Shown here in pieces: positions 8,421 through 15,431 of a DNA stretch of 64,000 nt. How positions within the stretch are numbered: the stretch's first letter is position 1; each line of letters starts with the position of its first letter. Made by a program: the position numbers and the translations under genes. Source of the DNA: Nocardia niigatensis NBRC 100131 (GTDB taxonomy: Bacteria; Actinomycetota; Actinomycetes; Mycobacteriales; Mycobacteriaceae); contig NZ_BAGC01000053.1 of NCBI RefSeq assembly GCF_000308655.1, positions 124,001 through 188,000 on the forward strand, read 5' to 3'. The notes below the pieces were generated by a model. The model was not told where the DNA came from and ran no database searches. It worked only from the letters and a program-made list of their open reading frames with translations.

Positions 8421-8666
8421 GCACCAGTCGGCGAACCACCGCCACGTCGCGGCGTAGGTCCTGGTGGTGTTGTCGGTGGCCGGATCACCGGCCACGCCGA
8501 CCAACTCGAGCAGCGGCGTGGGTTTGCGTGACCGGGGCACCGGCGCGTCCATCGGCTGTTCCTCGGCCCGGTGCTCGCTCGCCGGTCGGGGGCGCTCGTC
8601 GCGGTCGTGACGCTGCTCGGGCCGGGCGATCCGCTCGGTCGCCGCGGTCGGGGTCGGCTCGATCAT
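8400..8666 (-). pseudogene. Tyrosine recombinase, N-terminal fragment
   Basis: Starts with ATG at 8666, overlapping the stop of 8663-8986 by ATGA. It encodes about 90 residues ending in TDNTTRTYAATWRWFADWCV and ETGHTALP, the SAM-like N-terminal core-binding domain of phage-type integrases. The catalytic domain (R-HxxR-Y) is absent: the frame runs into the secreted-protein relic at about 8400. It is a truncated integrase, so inactive by itself. Confidence 0.6.
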
Positions 8667-8986
8667 CGGTCGAGTTCCCGGCGCAGCTCGGCCGGCCATG
8701 CGAGGGTCTGCCGGTGGCCGTCGGGCGATATCGGCCCGGGAGCAGTCGATGCCCCACGGGTACCCGGCGTGGGTGTCGAGCGCGGACGTGGTGGATTCCC
8801 CTGCTCGGCCAGGACCTCACGGTCGCCCCGCAGGAAGGCGACCTGTGCGACTTCGCCGCTGGACCAGGTGTAGCGGTGGTGGCCCCAGCCCTCGCGGTCC
8901 ACGATCTCGACCCGGCGCACCAGGTCCGAGCGCCGGGCATCGCGCTCGGCCCGGCTGGGGGCCGGTGCGCCTCGAGCCGTTCCCAA
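8663..8986 (-). CDS. Hypothetical protein coupled to integrase fragment
   Basis: A 107-residue ORF with better coding character than its neighbours: DLVRRVEIVDREGWGHHRYT and WSSGEVAQVAFLRGDREVLA, then a Pro-rich linker and a C-terminal LAWPAELRRELD. Its stop overlaps the start of the integrase fragment (ATGA), which is typical of mobile-element operons. Not recognised as a known family; probably accessory mobile-element cargo. Confidence 0.45.
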   Translation of the reverse strand: MGTARGAPAPSRAERDARRSDLVRRVEIVDREGWGHHRYTWSSGEVAQVAFLRGDREVLAEQGNPPRPRSTPTPGTRGASTAPGPISPDGHRQTLAWPAELRRELDR

Positions 8987-9129
8987 TCCGTCGGCCCGCC
9001 CTGCTCGCTGTCGTCCCGACCGGGGCTACATGGGGAGAATCCCGCGTGAACTGACGTCGGGTTCTACCTGGCTCGACCAGCGCTGCACCACACGTTGCTT
9101 GCAGCACAGTGACTTTCGCTCCCCAGGAA

Positions 9130-9143
9130 GGGACCGAAGACCC
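9130..9143. promoter_or_regulatory. DosR-like box
   Basis: GGGACCGAAGACCC matches the mycobacterial DosR consensus GGGACTWWAGTCCC at 11 of 14 positions. It lies about 200 bases before the phosphoribosyltransferase-fusion relic. A single imperfect match in GC-rich DNA is weak; I keep it because the neighbours belong to families found in DosR regulons. Confidence 0.3.
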
Positions 9144-9344
9144 GCGACCGACGTTGCACCCGGGGCAATACTCGAAAGACCGGGTGAACCGGTGACCTGT
9201 CCGAGGCGATGGAGAGGTTCGATCGACGCCGATGAGCCTGGTTTGACCCACCGCCCTGATATGGGGATTCCATCCTCGGGCAGGTCCTTGCGCTACTCGA
9301 GACAAACCATCCCGGTGAATGCGTCCCCGGAAGGTGGCTTGAAG

Positions 9345-9668
9345 ATGCTGCTTCGCGATCGCGGCGACGCCGGACGCTTGCTCGCTGTGCGGCTGCTCTC
9401 ACTGCGCGATGCAGACGTTGCGGTAATCGGACTCGCCCGCGGGGGTGTGCCGGCCGCCTATGAGACAGGTCGCGCGCAGAGCTACGCCCAACGAGCCGTG
9501 TCCTGTCGGAACAAGCTCACCGTCGTGCACGGCGCGACACATCTATTCCCCGAACCCTGTGCGCTGGAACAAGTCGCGGCACTGGCACGTGACTGGTTCT
9601 TGACTCACCTGACGCCCTCCGCCATCGGCAGCCGCGGCGATACTGGAAAGGACAACGCCCGATCATGA
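9345..9668 (+). pseudogene. Phosphoribosyltransferase/dienelactone-hydrolase fusion, internally deleted
   Basis: Residues 1-35 (LLRDRGDAGRLLAVRLL, VIGLARGGVPAAYE) match the N-terminus of the two-domain phosphoribosyltransferase-alpha/beta-hydrolase fusion. Residues from about 65 (LTVVHGATHLFPEPCALEQV, ARDWFLTHL) match its extreme C-terminus, including the GATHLF His region. Everything between, normally about 350 residues, is gone, yet the frame stays open to the TGA at 9666-9668, which overlaps the next start (ATGA). The product cannot be active as transferase or hydrolase. Mycobacterial homologues (Rv0571c type) belong to the hypoxia regulon. Confidence 0.65.
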
Positions 9669-10603
9669 GCACACTGCGCATCATCGCCGGCAGCGCCAAC
9701 CCCGAACTCGCGGGCACCGTCGCGAACTACCTCGGCGCGGAACCGACCAATACACTCCTCGAGCGGTTCCCCGACGGGGAACTGCTCCCGACCGTCGAAA
9801 ATGTCAGCGGCAGCGACGTTTACATCGTGCAGCCGACCCCGCCGCCGGTCAACGACCATCTGGCCGAACTCCTGCTGCTGCTCGACGCCTGCCAGCGCGC
9901 CCGCGCCGCCAGAATCACCGCCGTGGTGCCGTATCTCGGCTACGCCCGTCAGGACCGCCGCACCCGCGCCGGGCAGGCCGTCGGCGTCGCGGTGTTCACC
10001 AGGGCGATCGCTGCCGCGGGTGCGCACCGACTGGTCGTCGTGGACCCGCACACCCCCACCCTGGAGGCGATCAGCCCCATCCCCGTCGAGACGCTCACCG
10101 CTGTGCCCACGCTGGCTCAGGAGATCGCCCTGTCCGAGCGGGTAGTCGTCGCCCCGGACGAGGGCGCGGTGAAACTGGCCGAACGATACGCCGCGATATC
10201 ACCGAATCCCCTTGCGATGGTTCGCAAACGCCGCGAGAGCGGCACCGAGGTCACCGCACTCGAGCTGATCGGCGAGTTGCGGGGCCGGTTGCCGGTGATC
10301 GTCGACGACATGATCACCACCGGCGCCACCATCGAGACCGCGCTAGGGCTGCTGAAGCTGCACGAGGCCGCCCCGGATGTGACCGTCGCGGCCACCCACG
10401 GTGTGTTCGTACACGGCGCCCTCGGCCGTCTGCACCGGCTCGGCCTGCGACACGTGCTGATCACCGATACCATCGCCCACCGCAGCCTGCACCCGGAGTT
10501 CCAGGTGTGCTCGATCGCGCCGGTACTGGCCGAAGCCATCGCCGCCATGCACAACGACAAACCATTGCACGCACCGGCGAGCACGGCGTGGAACCTCGCA
10601 TGA
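9665..10603 (+). CDS. Ribose-phosphate pyrophosphokinase (PRPP synthase) paralogue
   Basis: A 312-residue PRPP synthase. It converts ribose 5-phosphate and ATP to PRPP for nucleotide, His, Trp and arabinose-donor synthesis. Visible motifs: FPDGELLPTVE near residue 40, the flexible-loop VVPYLGYARQDRR, VVDPHTP (metal/ATP region), and the PRPP loop VIVDDMITTGATIETAL around 215. It is slightly shorter and more divergent than the housekeeping enzyme, and its coupling to the fusion relic points to a stress paralogue. GAAAGGA about 10 bases upstream supports the ATG at 9665. Confidence 0.88.
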   Translation: MSTLRIIAGSANPELAGTVANYLGAEPTNTLLERFPDGELLPTVENVSGSDVYIVQPTPPPVNDHLAELLLLLDACQRARAARITAVVPYLGYARQDRRTRAGQAVGVAVFTRAIAAAGAHRLVVVDPHTPTLEAISPIPVETLTAVPTLAQEIALSERVVVAPDEGAVKLAERYAAISPNPLAMVRKRRESGTEVTALELIGELRGRLPVIVDDMITTGATIETALGLLKLHEAAPDVTVAATHGVFVHGALGRLHRLGLRHVLITDTIAHRSLHPEFQVCSIAPVLAEAIAAMHNDKPLHAPASTAWNLA

Positions 10604-11003
10604 AGGACCCCGGACGCGCACCGGCACACCCATGTCGCAGACGCGAAATTCCCTCGCGCGCAATATGATCAGCTCGGCGTGGATGACATCGGAGCCTTGT
10701 CACGGGCCGTCGACGGTTCGACGCGGGAGTCATGGCGCCGAATGATCCCCTCACCCCCGCCGTTCACACCGCCTACGAAAGCCTCGGCGCGGTCGCCGAC
10801 CGGACCGGCACCGAGGACCCCTCACTGACCACATGGTGCGCACCTGGCTGCAAACGGTGCGCAACCGCATCGGCGTCGTCGCCTCCGCTCAACTGCCCGA
10901 AATCGCGCGCGGCGCGTGCTACGGCTGGGCGCCCAGCCACGTCGCGGTCGGGCGCGGCATCGACGAATTCCTTGCCTTCCACGCGAGCCGCGCGATCGTC
11001 GGC
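10604..11003. other. Gap with possible coding relic
   Basis: 400 bases between converging genes. Two plus-strand frames have some protein character (HTAYESLGAVADRTGTEDPS from about 10760; RTWLQTVRNRIGVVASAQLP and APSHVAVGRGIDEFLAFHAS to about 10990). They would need a frameshift to join and then run into the hibernation-factor gene. Family not recognised; may be a decayed gene. Confidence 0.35.
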
Positions 11004-11801
11004 TCAGGTGGCGGGGGTGATCAGCCCGTAATGGCCGTCGTAGCGGTGGTAGAGCACGCAACCACGGTCGCGATCCGCGTCACGGAAGAACACGAACGGC
11101 CACCCGGTCAGCTCCAGCCGCTCGATCGCTCCCTCCACGGTCGTCATCGGCGCGGACGCCGCGCTGACCGTGACGGGCACACTGCCCTGAGTGACGGCCC
11201 CGGGCTGCGGATCGAGCTGGGCGAGCCGGTAACCGTCACCGTTGCGGTAGAGCACGCTGTCGACGCGGCTGCCGGATTCGGTGAACAGATGGAAGTCGTA
11301 ATCCATCATCTCCATGTCGAACGCCGCCTCGTCGCAGGTTTCGTCGCTCAGCGCGAACGACTTGTGCCGCACCACTTCCCGCTGCTCGGCGGCCCGTGGG
11401 AAGTACGGCATCGGGCTGCGCGGTGGAGCATCGTGCCGCCACTCGTGCGGACCCGGCGCCGGGTGACGACCGCGGATGCCTTCCCAGTGCCGGGCGATTC
11501 GCTCGAAGCGTTCCTTCAACCGGGCTTCGAGCAGGTCGACGGCCTCCCGGGTGGTCGCGGCGGCCACCTGCACCCGCACCCCCCGACCATTGAGGTTCAC
11601 ATTCGCCTGGGCGATGATCGGGTTCACGGCGGCGGGATCCCGATGCCCGGTCAGGCGCACGCGTGCCGACAGCACCGGTTCCGGAGCGAAGTTGAGTGCA
11701 TGGCCTATCTTCTCGCGGGCGTAGTCTGCCCCGCCGGCGGAGACATGATGACCCACCGATATCTGGAGAATGGGATCTGATTTCGTTGGCTGCGACTGCA
11801 T
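11004..11801 (-). CDS. Long ribosome hibernation/dormancy-associated factor
   Basis: A 265-residue protein of the HPF/RaiA superfamily, Rv0079-like. Residues about 10-115 form the RaiA-type ribosome-binding domain (VSAGGADYAREKIGHALNFA, RVRLTGHRDPAA, ANVNLNGRGVRVQVAAATTR). Two C-terminal beta-rich modules follow (REVVRHKSFALSDETCDEAA, MEMMDYDFHLFTESGSRVDS; VEGAIERLELTGWPFVFFRD), which resemble the dimerisation domain that drives 100S ribosome formation. AGGAGG lies just upstream of ATG 11801, so I use that rather than 11837. Expected to inactivate ribosomes during hypoxia or stationary phase. Confidence 0.85.
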   Translation of the reverse strand: MQSQPTKSDPILQISVGHHVSAGGADYAREKIGHALNFAPEPVLSARVRLTGHRDPAAVNPIIAQANVNLNGRGVRVQVAAATTREAVDLLEARLKERFERIARHWEGIRGRHPAPGPHEWRHDAPPRSPMPYFPRAAEQREVVRHKSFALSDETCDEAAFDMEMMDYDFHLFTESGSRVDSVLYRNGDGYRLAQLDPQPGAVTQGSVPVTVSAASAPMTTVEGAIERLELTGWPFVFFRDADRDRGCVLYHRYDGHYGLITPAT

Positions 11802-12051
11802 CGCGACCTCCTCTCGTCGTTGACTGTGCCACCGCATCGCTCACGCTGATGAGAGGCCAATGTCACCGCACCTGAGCCCCTTCGGCCACAATCCGAGTCG
11901 GACGACATGTTCGGCGCCCTAGTGCTGTTCGACCAGGACCGGTGTGCAATCGAACTTGCGAACGCGTACGCCGACCGCCCAATCGAGTGCCGGTCTGCTC
12001 GGGTATACCGAGCACGGCACCTTCAATGTTCGTTTCGCCGCCGGCATGGCA

Positions 12052-12804
12052 CTACGCCGAAAGAGTTCCGTCACAGCAGCGGCTGGGTCGCGCTCTGACC
12101 CATGGCCAGGTCATCAAGGCCCACACAGCCAGTAGGAGGGCTGCGACGGTGGCCAGGTACCAAGGCCAGGGGCCGAGTACGTCGAGCAGTGATGGGGTCG
12201 CGGGTTTGGCATTGACGAATCCGTAGTTGGTGCCGGCGATGGTGTTGAAGGTGAAGGTGACCGCCGTCCACGCCATGGTGGCCGCCACGGCGATTCGATA
12301 GCTCAGCCAGTTCGGGTGTAGGCCGATGCCCCAGGTCAGATAGATCGCGGCCCAGACCACGATCAGGTGAATCGCCCAGAAGGCCACAAACTCACGGTTC
12401 GGGAAGTCCGGGCTCTGCAGCGCCGGGGATACGAGTGCCTGCGTGCTCAGGGTGAGACACCAGTAATAGGTCAACGCGTAAGCCCAGTGCCGGTGCGACC
12501 ACAGTGCGTACGCGGCGACCATGGTCGCGAGATCGGTCAGGCGCAGCGGTATGGCGTGGCCGATGGTTGGTGGCACCAGCGCGGCGAAGTAGATCGTCAG
12601 GTACAGCGTGAGTATCGATATACCGAAGATTCTGCTGAAGAATCGTGCCGCGTGTGCATTCCGGTGAGTACGTCCGATCCGGACGACCGACACCGCTCCC
12701 ACCGCGAATACGGCCAGCACTATCCAGTGCGACAGCCCATATGCGGTGAACTCGCGTTGCGCCGACAGTGTGTCCACGGTTCCCAGTGTCGGCCTCGAGG
12801 CCAC
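12052..12804 (-). CDS. TIGR02206 family (YwaF-type) membrane protein
   Basis: About 250 residues with six or seven hydrophobic helices: WIVLAVFAVGAVSVV, ILTLYLTIYFAALV, then LTDLATMVAAYALWSHRHWA, YALTYYWCLTLSTQALVSPA, FWAIHLIVVWAAIYLTWGI and WYLATVAALLLAVWALMTWP. The YYWCLTLSTQAL and FWAIH segments are characteristic of the TIGR02206 integral membrane family. No transport or enzymatic function is established. The start is uncertain; 12804 is a GTG with a poor ribosome site and a later GTG is possible. Confidence 0.85.
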   Translation of the reverse strand: MASRPTLGTVDTLSAQREFTAYGLSHWIVLAVFAVGAVSVVRIGRTHRNAHAARFFSRIFGISILTLYLTIYFAALVPPTIGHAIPLRLTDLATMVAAYALWSHRHWAYALTYYWCLTLSTQALVSPALQSPDFPNREFVAFWAIHLIVVWAAIYLTWGIGLHPNWLSYRIAVAATMAWTAVTFTFNTIAGTNYGFVNAKPATPSLLDVLGPWPWYLATVAALLLAVWALMTWPWVRARPSRCCDGTLSA

Positions 12805-12977
12805 CTTGCCAATGGCCGGGAGCCGAAGGCTGTCGTCGCGACGATCGCTCGAGCCGTCACTGGCCGTCGTGCTCCCGCGACGGGGTCGTCGAGAATCCCC
12901 CGCTTGCGGTCGGAACGAGCCATCAAGTTGTCGAAGGCCGAAAAGTCAAGGCGAGTGGGCTGCCGTCATGTATCTCT

Positions 12978-13406
12978 CTAGGAGTTGGTATCGGCGAGTT
13001 CGACGGTGACGAAGTTGTCGATATGGAATCGCCGGAATTGGCGGCGGCGCCGCGGGGTCAGCAGGGTTTGCGCGGTGGCGGCATCGATGATCCTCGGAGT
13101 CTCGATCTTGTAGGTGCGACCTTGACGTGTGAGGGTTGAGGTACCGGTGTGCTGGAGGTTGCGCAGCCAGTCGACTCGGGTGCCGTAGGGCAGGGGGATG
13201 ATGAACCCGGTAGCCGTCGGATCGGCGACGACCGGGGTTGCGTATGTGGTGCCGGTGCGTCGGCCGGTGTGCTGAATCAGCGAGGCGTACCAGTGTTTTC
13301 GCCCGGCCAAGGGCCTCATGGCTCGGTTGGTCACGTACTTGTTGAACACCCGTAGCGCGTCTCGGGCCGAGGCCGAGTGGAGTGCGGTCGATGGTTTATC
13401 GGTCAT
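12978..13406 (-). CDS. F420-dependent (DDN-like) nitroreductase family protein
   Basis: A 142-residue split-barrel flavin/deazaflavin oxidoreductase: LAGRKHWYASLIQHTGRRTG has the conserved H-x-GR-x-SG-like element, followed by TPVVADPTATGFIIPLPYG, VDWLRNLQHTG, and a C-terminal HIDNFVTVEL. These are hallmarks of the nitroreductase-family deazaflavin-dependent group that uses F420H2 in mycobacteria and nocardiae. I start at ATG 13406; the longer frame to 13517 is integrase-derived sequence. The gene lies directly against an integrase relic, so it may have been carried in. Confidence 0.85.
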   Translation of the reverse strand: MTDKPSTALHSASARDALRVFNKYVTNRAMRPLAGRKHWYASLIQHTGRRTGTTYATPVVADPTATGFIIPLPYGTRVDWLRNLQHTGTSTLTRQGRTYKIETPRIIDAATAQTLLTPRRRRQFRRFHIDNFVTVELADTNS

Positions 13407-13524
13407 GGTTTCGATGCTGACCCCGCGAGTGCGCAATCGAGCAGAGCAGAGCGCACTCAGCCTCGATGGCCTTTGGTCCTCTGGCATGAGAGCTAGGCCG
13501 AGTGAGCAGGGCCCCATAGCCTCG

Positions 13525-13551
13525 GATCAGGGTTCGAATCTCCGTGGCCCC
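13525..13551 (+). other. tRNA 3'-end-like sequence, candidate attachment site
   Basis: GGGTTCGAATCTCCGTGGCC around 13530-13549 has the T-arm loop TTCGAAT followed by an acceptor-like TGGCCCC. No complete cloverleaf is found upstream, and the T-stem is imperfect. It sits at the 3' end of an integrase relic, where actinobacterial islands often retain the tRNA end as attR. Confidence 0.3.
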
Positions 13552-13818
13552 GGCTTGCGGTGCCGGGATTCGGCCATGAGTTCGAGCAGGCCGGCCCCGG
13601 ATTCGCCCTGATGCGTCAGGCCGGAATGCCTGAGTTCGTGCAGGTCCCACCCGGTTCCGGCCCTGGTGGTCGCGGCGGCGAGCTGGTCGAGGTCTTGACG
13701 ATCGCGATGCTGTAGGCGCGGCGGGTGTTCGGTGAGCGGAGGGTGTCCAGGAACGACTCGGCCGAGGCCGCAGGGTCCGGGGCGCGACCGCGCGGATCCG
13801 GGTCACGATCGCCGCCAT
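13540..13818 (-). pseudogene. Tyrosine recombinase, internally deleted
   Basis: On the minus strand the start region (MAAIVTRIRAVAP at 13818) shifts frame into ESFLDTLRSPNTRRAYSIAI, the N-terminal core-binding domain. Within 30 codons and one more frameshift comes DLHELRHSGLTHQGESGAG with LLELMAESRHRKPG. HELRHSGLTH is catalytic box II (HxLRH) of phage-type integrases. About 200 residues between these parts and the final Tyr segment are missing or garbled, so this is a dead integrase. Confidence 0.65.
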
Positions 13819-14033
13819 CGGTGTCCCCTCGCCTGGCGTGCCTCGGATGACGGGGCCGCTTCGCGCAGCGCCGCGGCGGATCGCCGCAGTCCGCCTCAGC
13901 TCGTGACCCGGATAATAGGCAGTTGTCCGGGGTTGTCTGCGAGATTGCACAGGTAGTGCCTATGTACTGTGGCGTCGGCGTTTCATTCGTCTGCCCGATG
14001 CCCGCTGTTGGGCCATTATTCCAGTGATAGCAC

Positions 14034-14063
14034 CGGCCACGGTGCAGGGTGTGGCCGTGGCCG
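14034..14063. promoter_or_regulatory. Leader hairpin before MgtE-N/CBS gene
   Basis: CGGCCACGG (14034-14042) and CCGTGGCCG (14055-14063) form a perfect 9-bp GC stem with a 12-base loop, ending 23 bases before the ribosome site of the gene at 14097. It could attenuate the downstream operon, or end transcription from upstream. No recognised magnesium riboswitch class could be confirmed by eye. Confidence 0.4.
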
Positions 14064-14096
14064 CCGGTTTGCGGGGACACCGAGCCAGGAGGGCAT

Positions 14097-15431
14097 ATGA
14101 GTACAACCGCACCGAATTCGTCGCCGGAGTCGGTGACGACCGTTCATCTGTCGCGGTTGCTGAAGGCTCCCGTCGTCGCCGGGTCCGGCGAGTCGATCGG
14201 TCGGGTGGATGATCTGATCGTGCGTTTGTCCGGCGGGGATGCCTATCCGCCGGTCACCGGCGTGGTCGTGGGTGTCGGTGGGCGTGATGTGTTCGTCTCC
14301 GCCGAGCAGGTCCGTGAGTTCGGCGGGGAGCGAATCGTGTTGTCGGTCAACAAGGTCGATCTGCGTTCGTTCGAGCGGCGTGAGGGCGAGGTGCTGTTGA
14401 AGGCCGATATCCTCGGGCACCGGCTCATCGACGTGGCGGCTGCGGACCTGGTGCGCGCCTATGATGTCGAGCTCGATCGGACCGGCGAGGGCTGGGTGCT
14501 GGCACGGCTGGACACGCGCCCGCCGGCGCGGTTCTTCGGGCTCGTGAAGTCCTCGGGTGGGCAGGCGTCGCGGGATTGGAAGGCGTTCGAGCCGCTCATC
14601 GGACACGATCAGTCCAAGGCGGCCCGTGGGATCAGTGCCCGGCTGCGGGGGCTCAAGCCGGCCGAGCTCGCCGATTTGCTCGAGGAGGCCGACAAGCATG
14701 AGCGCGGGGAGATCCTCGACCAGGTGCACGGTGACCCGGAGCTGGAGGCCGACGTGTTCGAGGAGCTGGATTCCGATCAGTCCAGCCGGTTGCTCAACGA
14801 TATGCCCGATAGTGAGGTGGCGGCACTGTTGGGTCGTATGCGCGCCGACGACGCGGCGGACTCGATCATGGAACTGCGCCAGTCGCGCCGACGTCGAGTG
14901 CTGGATCTGATGCCGGCCGGGCAACGGACCAAGGTGATCACGCTGATGGGTTTCAATCCCGACAGCGCTGGCGGATTGATGAATGTCGACTTCGTCTCCT
15001 GTCCGATGGATTCGACGGCAGCGCAGGCACTGTCGATGGTCGCGGGTGCGCAGGGGCTGCAGCCGGAGGCGCTGCTGAAGGTCCACGTGCTCGATGCCGG
15101 GCAACTGGTGGGCGTCGCGTCGGTGATCACGCTGTTGCAGGCGCAGCCGACGACCACGGTCACCGATCTCATGGACGCCGATCCGGTGCGGGTGGCCCCC
15201 GACGCCGACCTCACCGACATCGCGCTGCTGATGGCCGACTACAACCTGTATGCGGTGCCGGTCGTCGACGAGGACGACCGGGTGCTCGGCGTGGTCACCG
15301 TGGACGATGTGCTCGAGGACATCATTCCCGAGGACTGGCGGCGCCGTGAGCCCGCGCCGCGGCCGGTGCGCGAACCTGCCCCGGCATCGACCAACTCCGG
15401 CGAGAACGCGGACGGCTCGGCACAGCTATGA
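14097..15431 (+). CDS. MgtE N-domain/CBS protein (PRC-like N-terminus), no membrane part
   Basis: A 444-residue cytosolic protein. Residues about 15-115 look like a PRC-barrel-type beta domain (LLKAPVVAGSGESIGRVDDL). Residues about 190-300 match the MgtE N-terminal superhelical domain (LRGLKPAELADLLEEADKHE, VFEELDSDQSSRLLNDMPDS, AALLGRMRADDAADSIMEL). Two CBS modules follow (LMNVDFVSCPMDSTAAQALS; VTDLMDADPVRVAPDADLTD, VVDEDDRVLGVVTVDDVLED). There is no transmembrane channel as in full MgtE. AGGAGGG precedes the ATG at 14097. It overlaps the transporter gene by 4 bases, so it probably gates or senses for that transporter, plausibly via Mg2+ or adenine nucleotides. Confidence 0.88.
   Translation: MSTTAPNSSPESVTTVHLSRLLKAPVVAGSGESIGRVDDLIVRLSGGDAYPPVTGVVVGVGGRDVFVSAEQVREFGGERIVLSVNKVDLRSFERREGEVLLKADILGHRLIDVAAADLVRAYDVELDRTGEGWVLARLDTRPPARFFGLVKSSGGQASRDWKAFEPLIGHDQSKAARGISARLRGLKPAELADLLEEADKHERGEILDQVHGDPELEADVFEELDSDQSSRLLNDMPDSEVAALLGRMRADDAADSIMELRQSRRRRVLDLMPAGQRTKVITLMGFNPDSAGGLMNVDFVSCPMDSTAAQALSMVAGAQGLQPEALLKVHVLDAGQLVGVASVITLLQAQPTTTVTDLMDADPVRVAPDADLTDIALLMADYNLYAVPVVDEDDRVLGVVTVDDVLEDIIPEDWRRREPAPRPVREPAPASTNSGENADGSAQL

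Noticed and set aside
9030..9344. Coding extension upstream of the phosphoribosyltransferase relic
   Set aside because: The frame is open from 9030, but the translation before LLRDRGDAGRL has no family character; ATG 9345 matches the family start.
13525..13551. A complete tRNA gene
   Set aside because: Only a T-loop-like and acceptor-like 3' segment is present. No matching 5' acceptor, D-arm or anticodon arm was found upstream; kept only as a possible attachment site.
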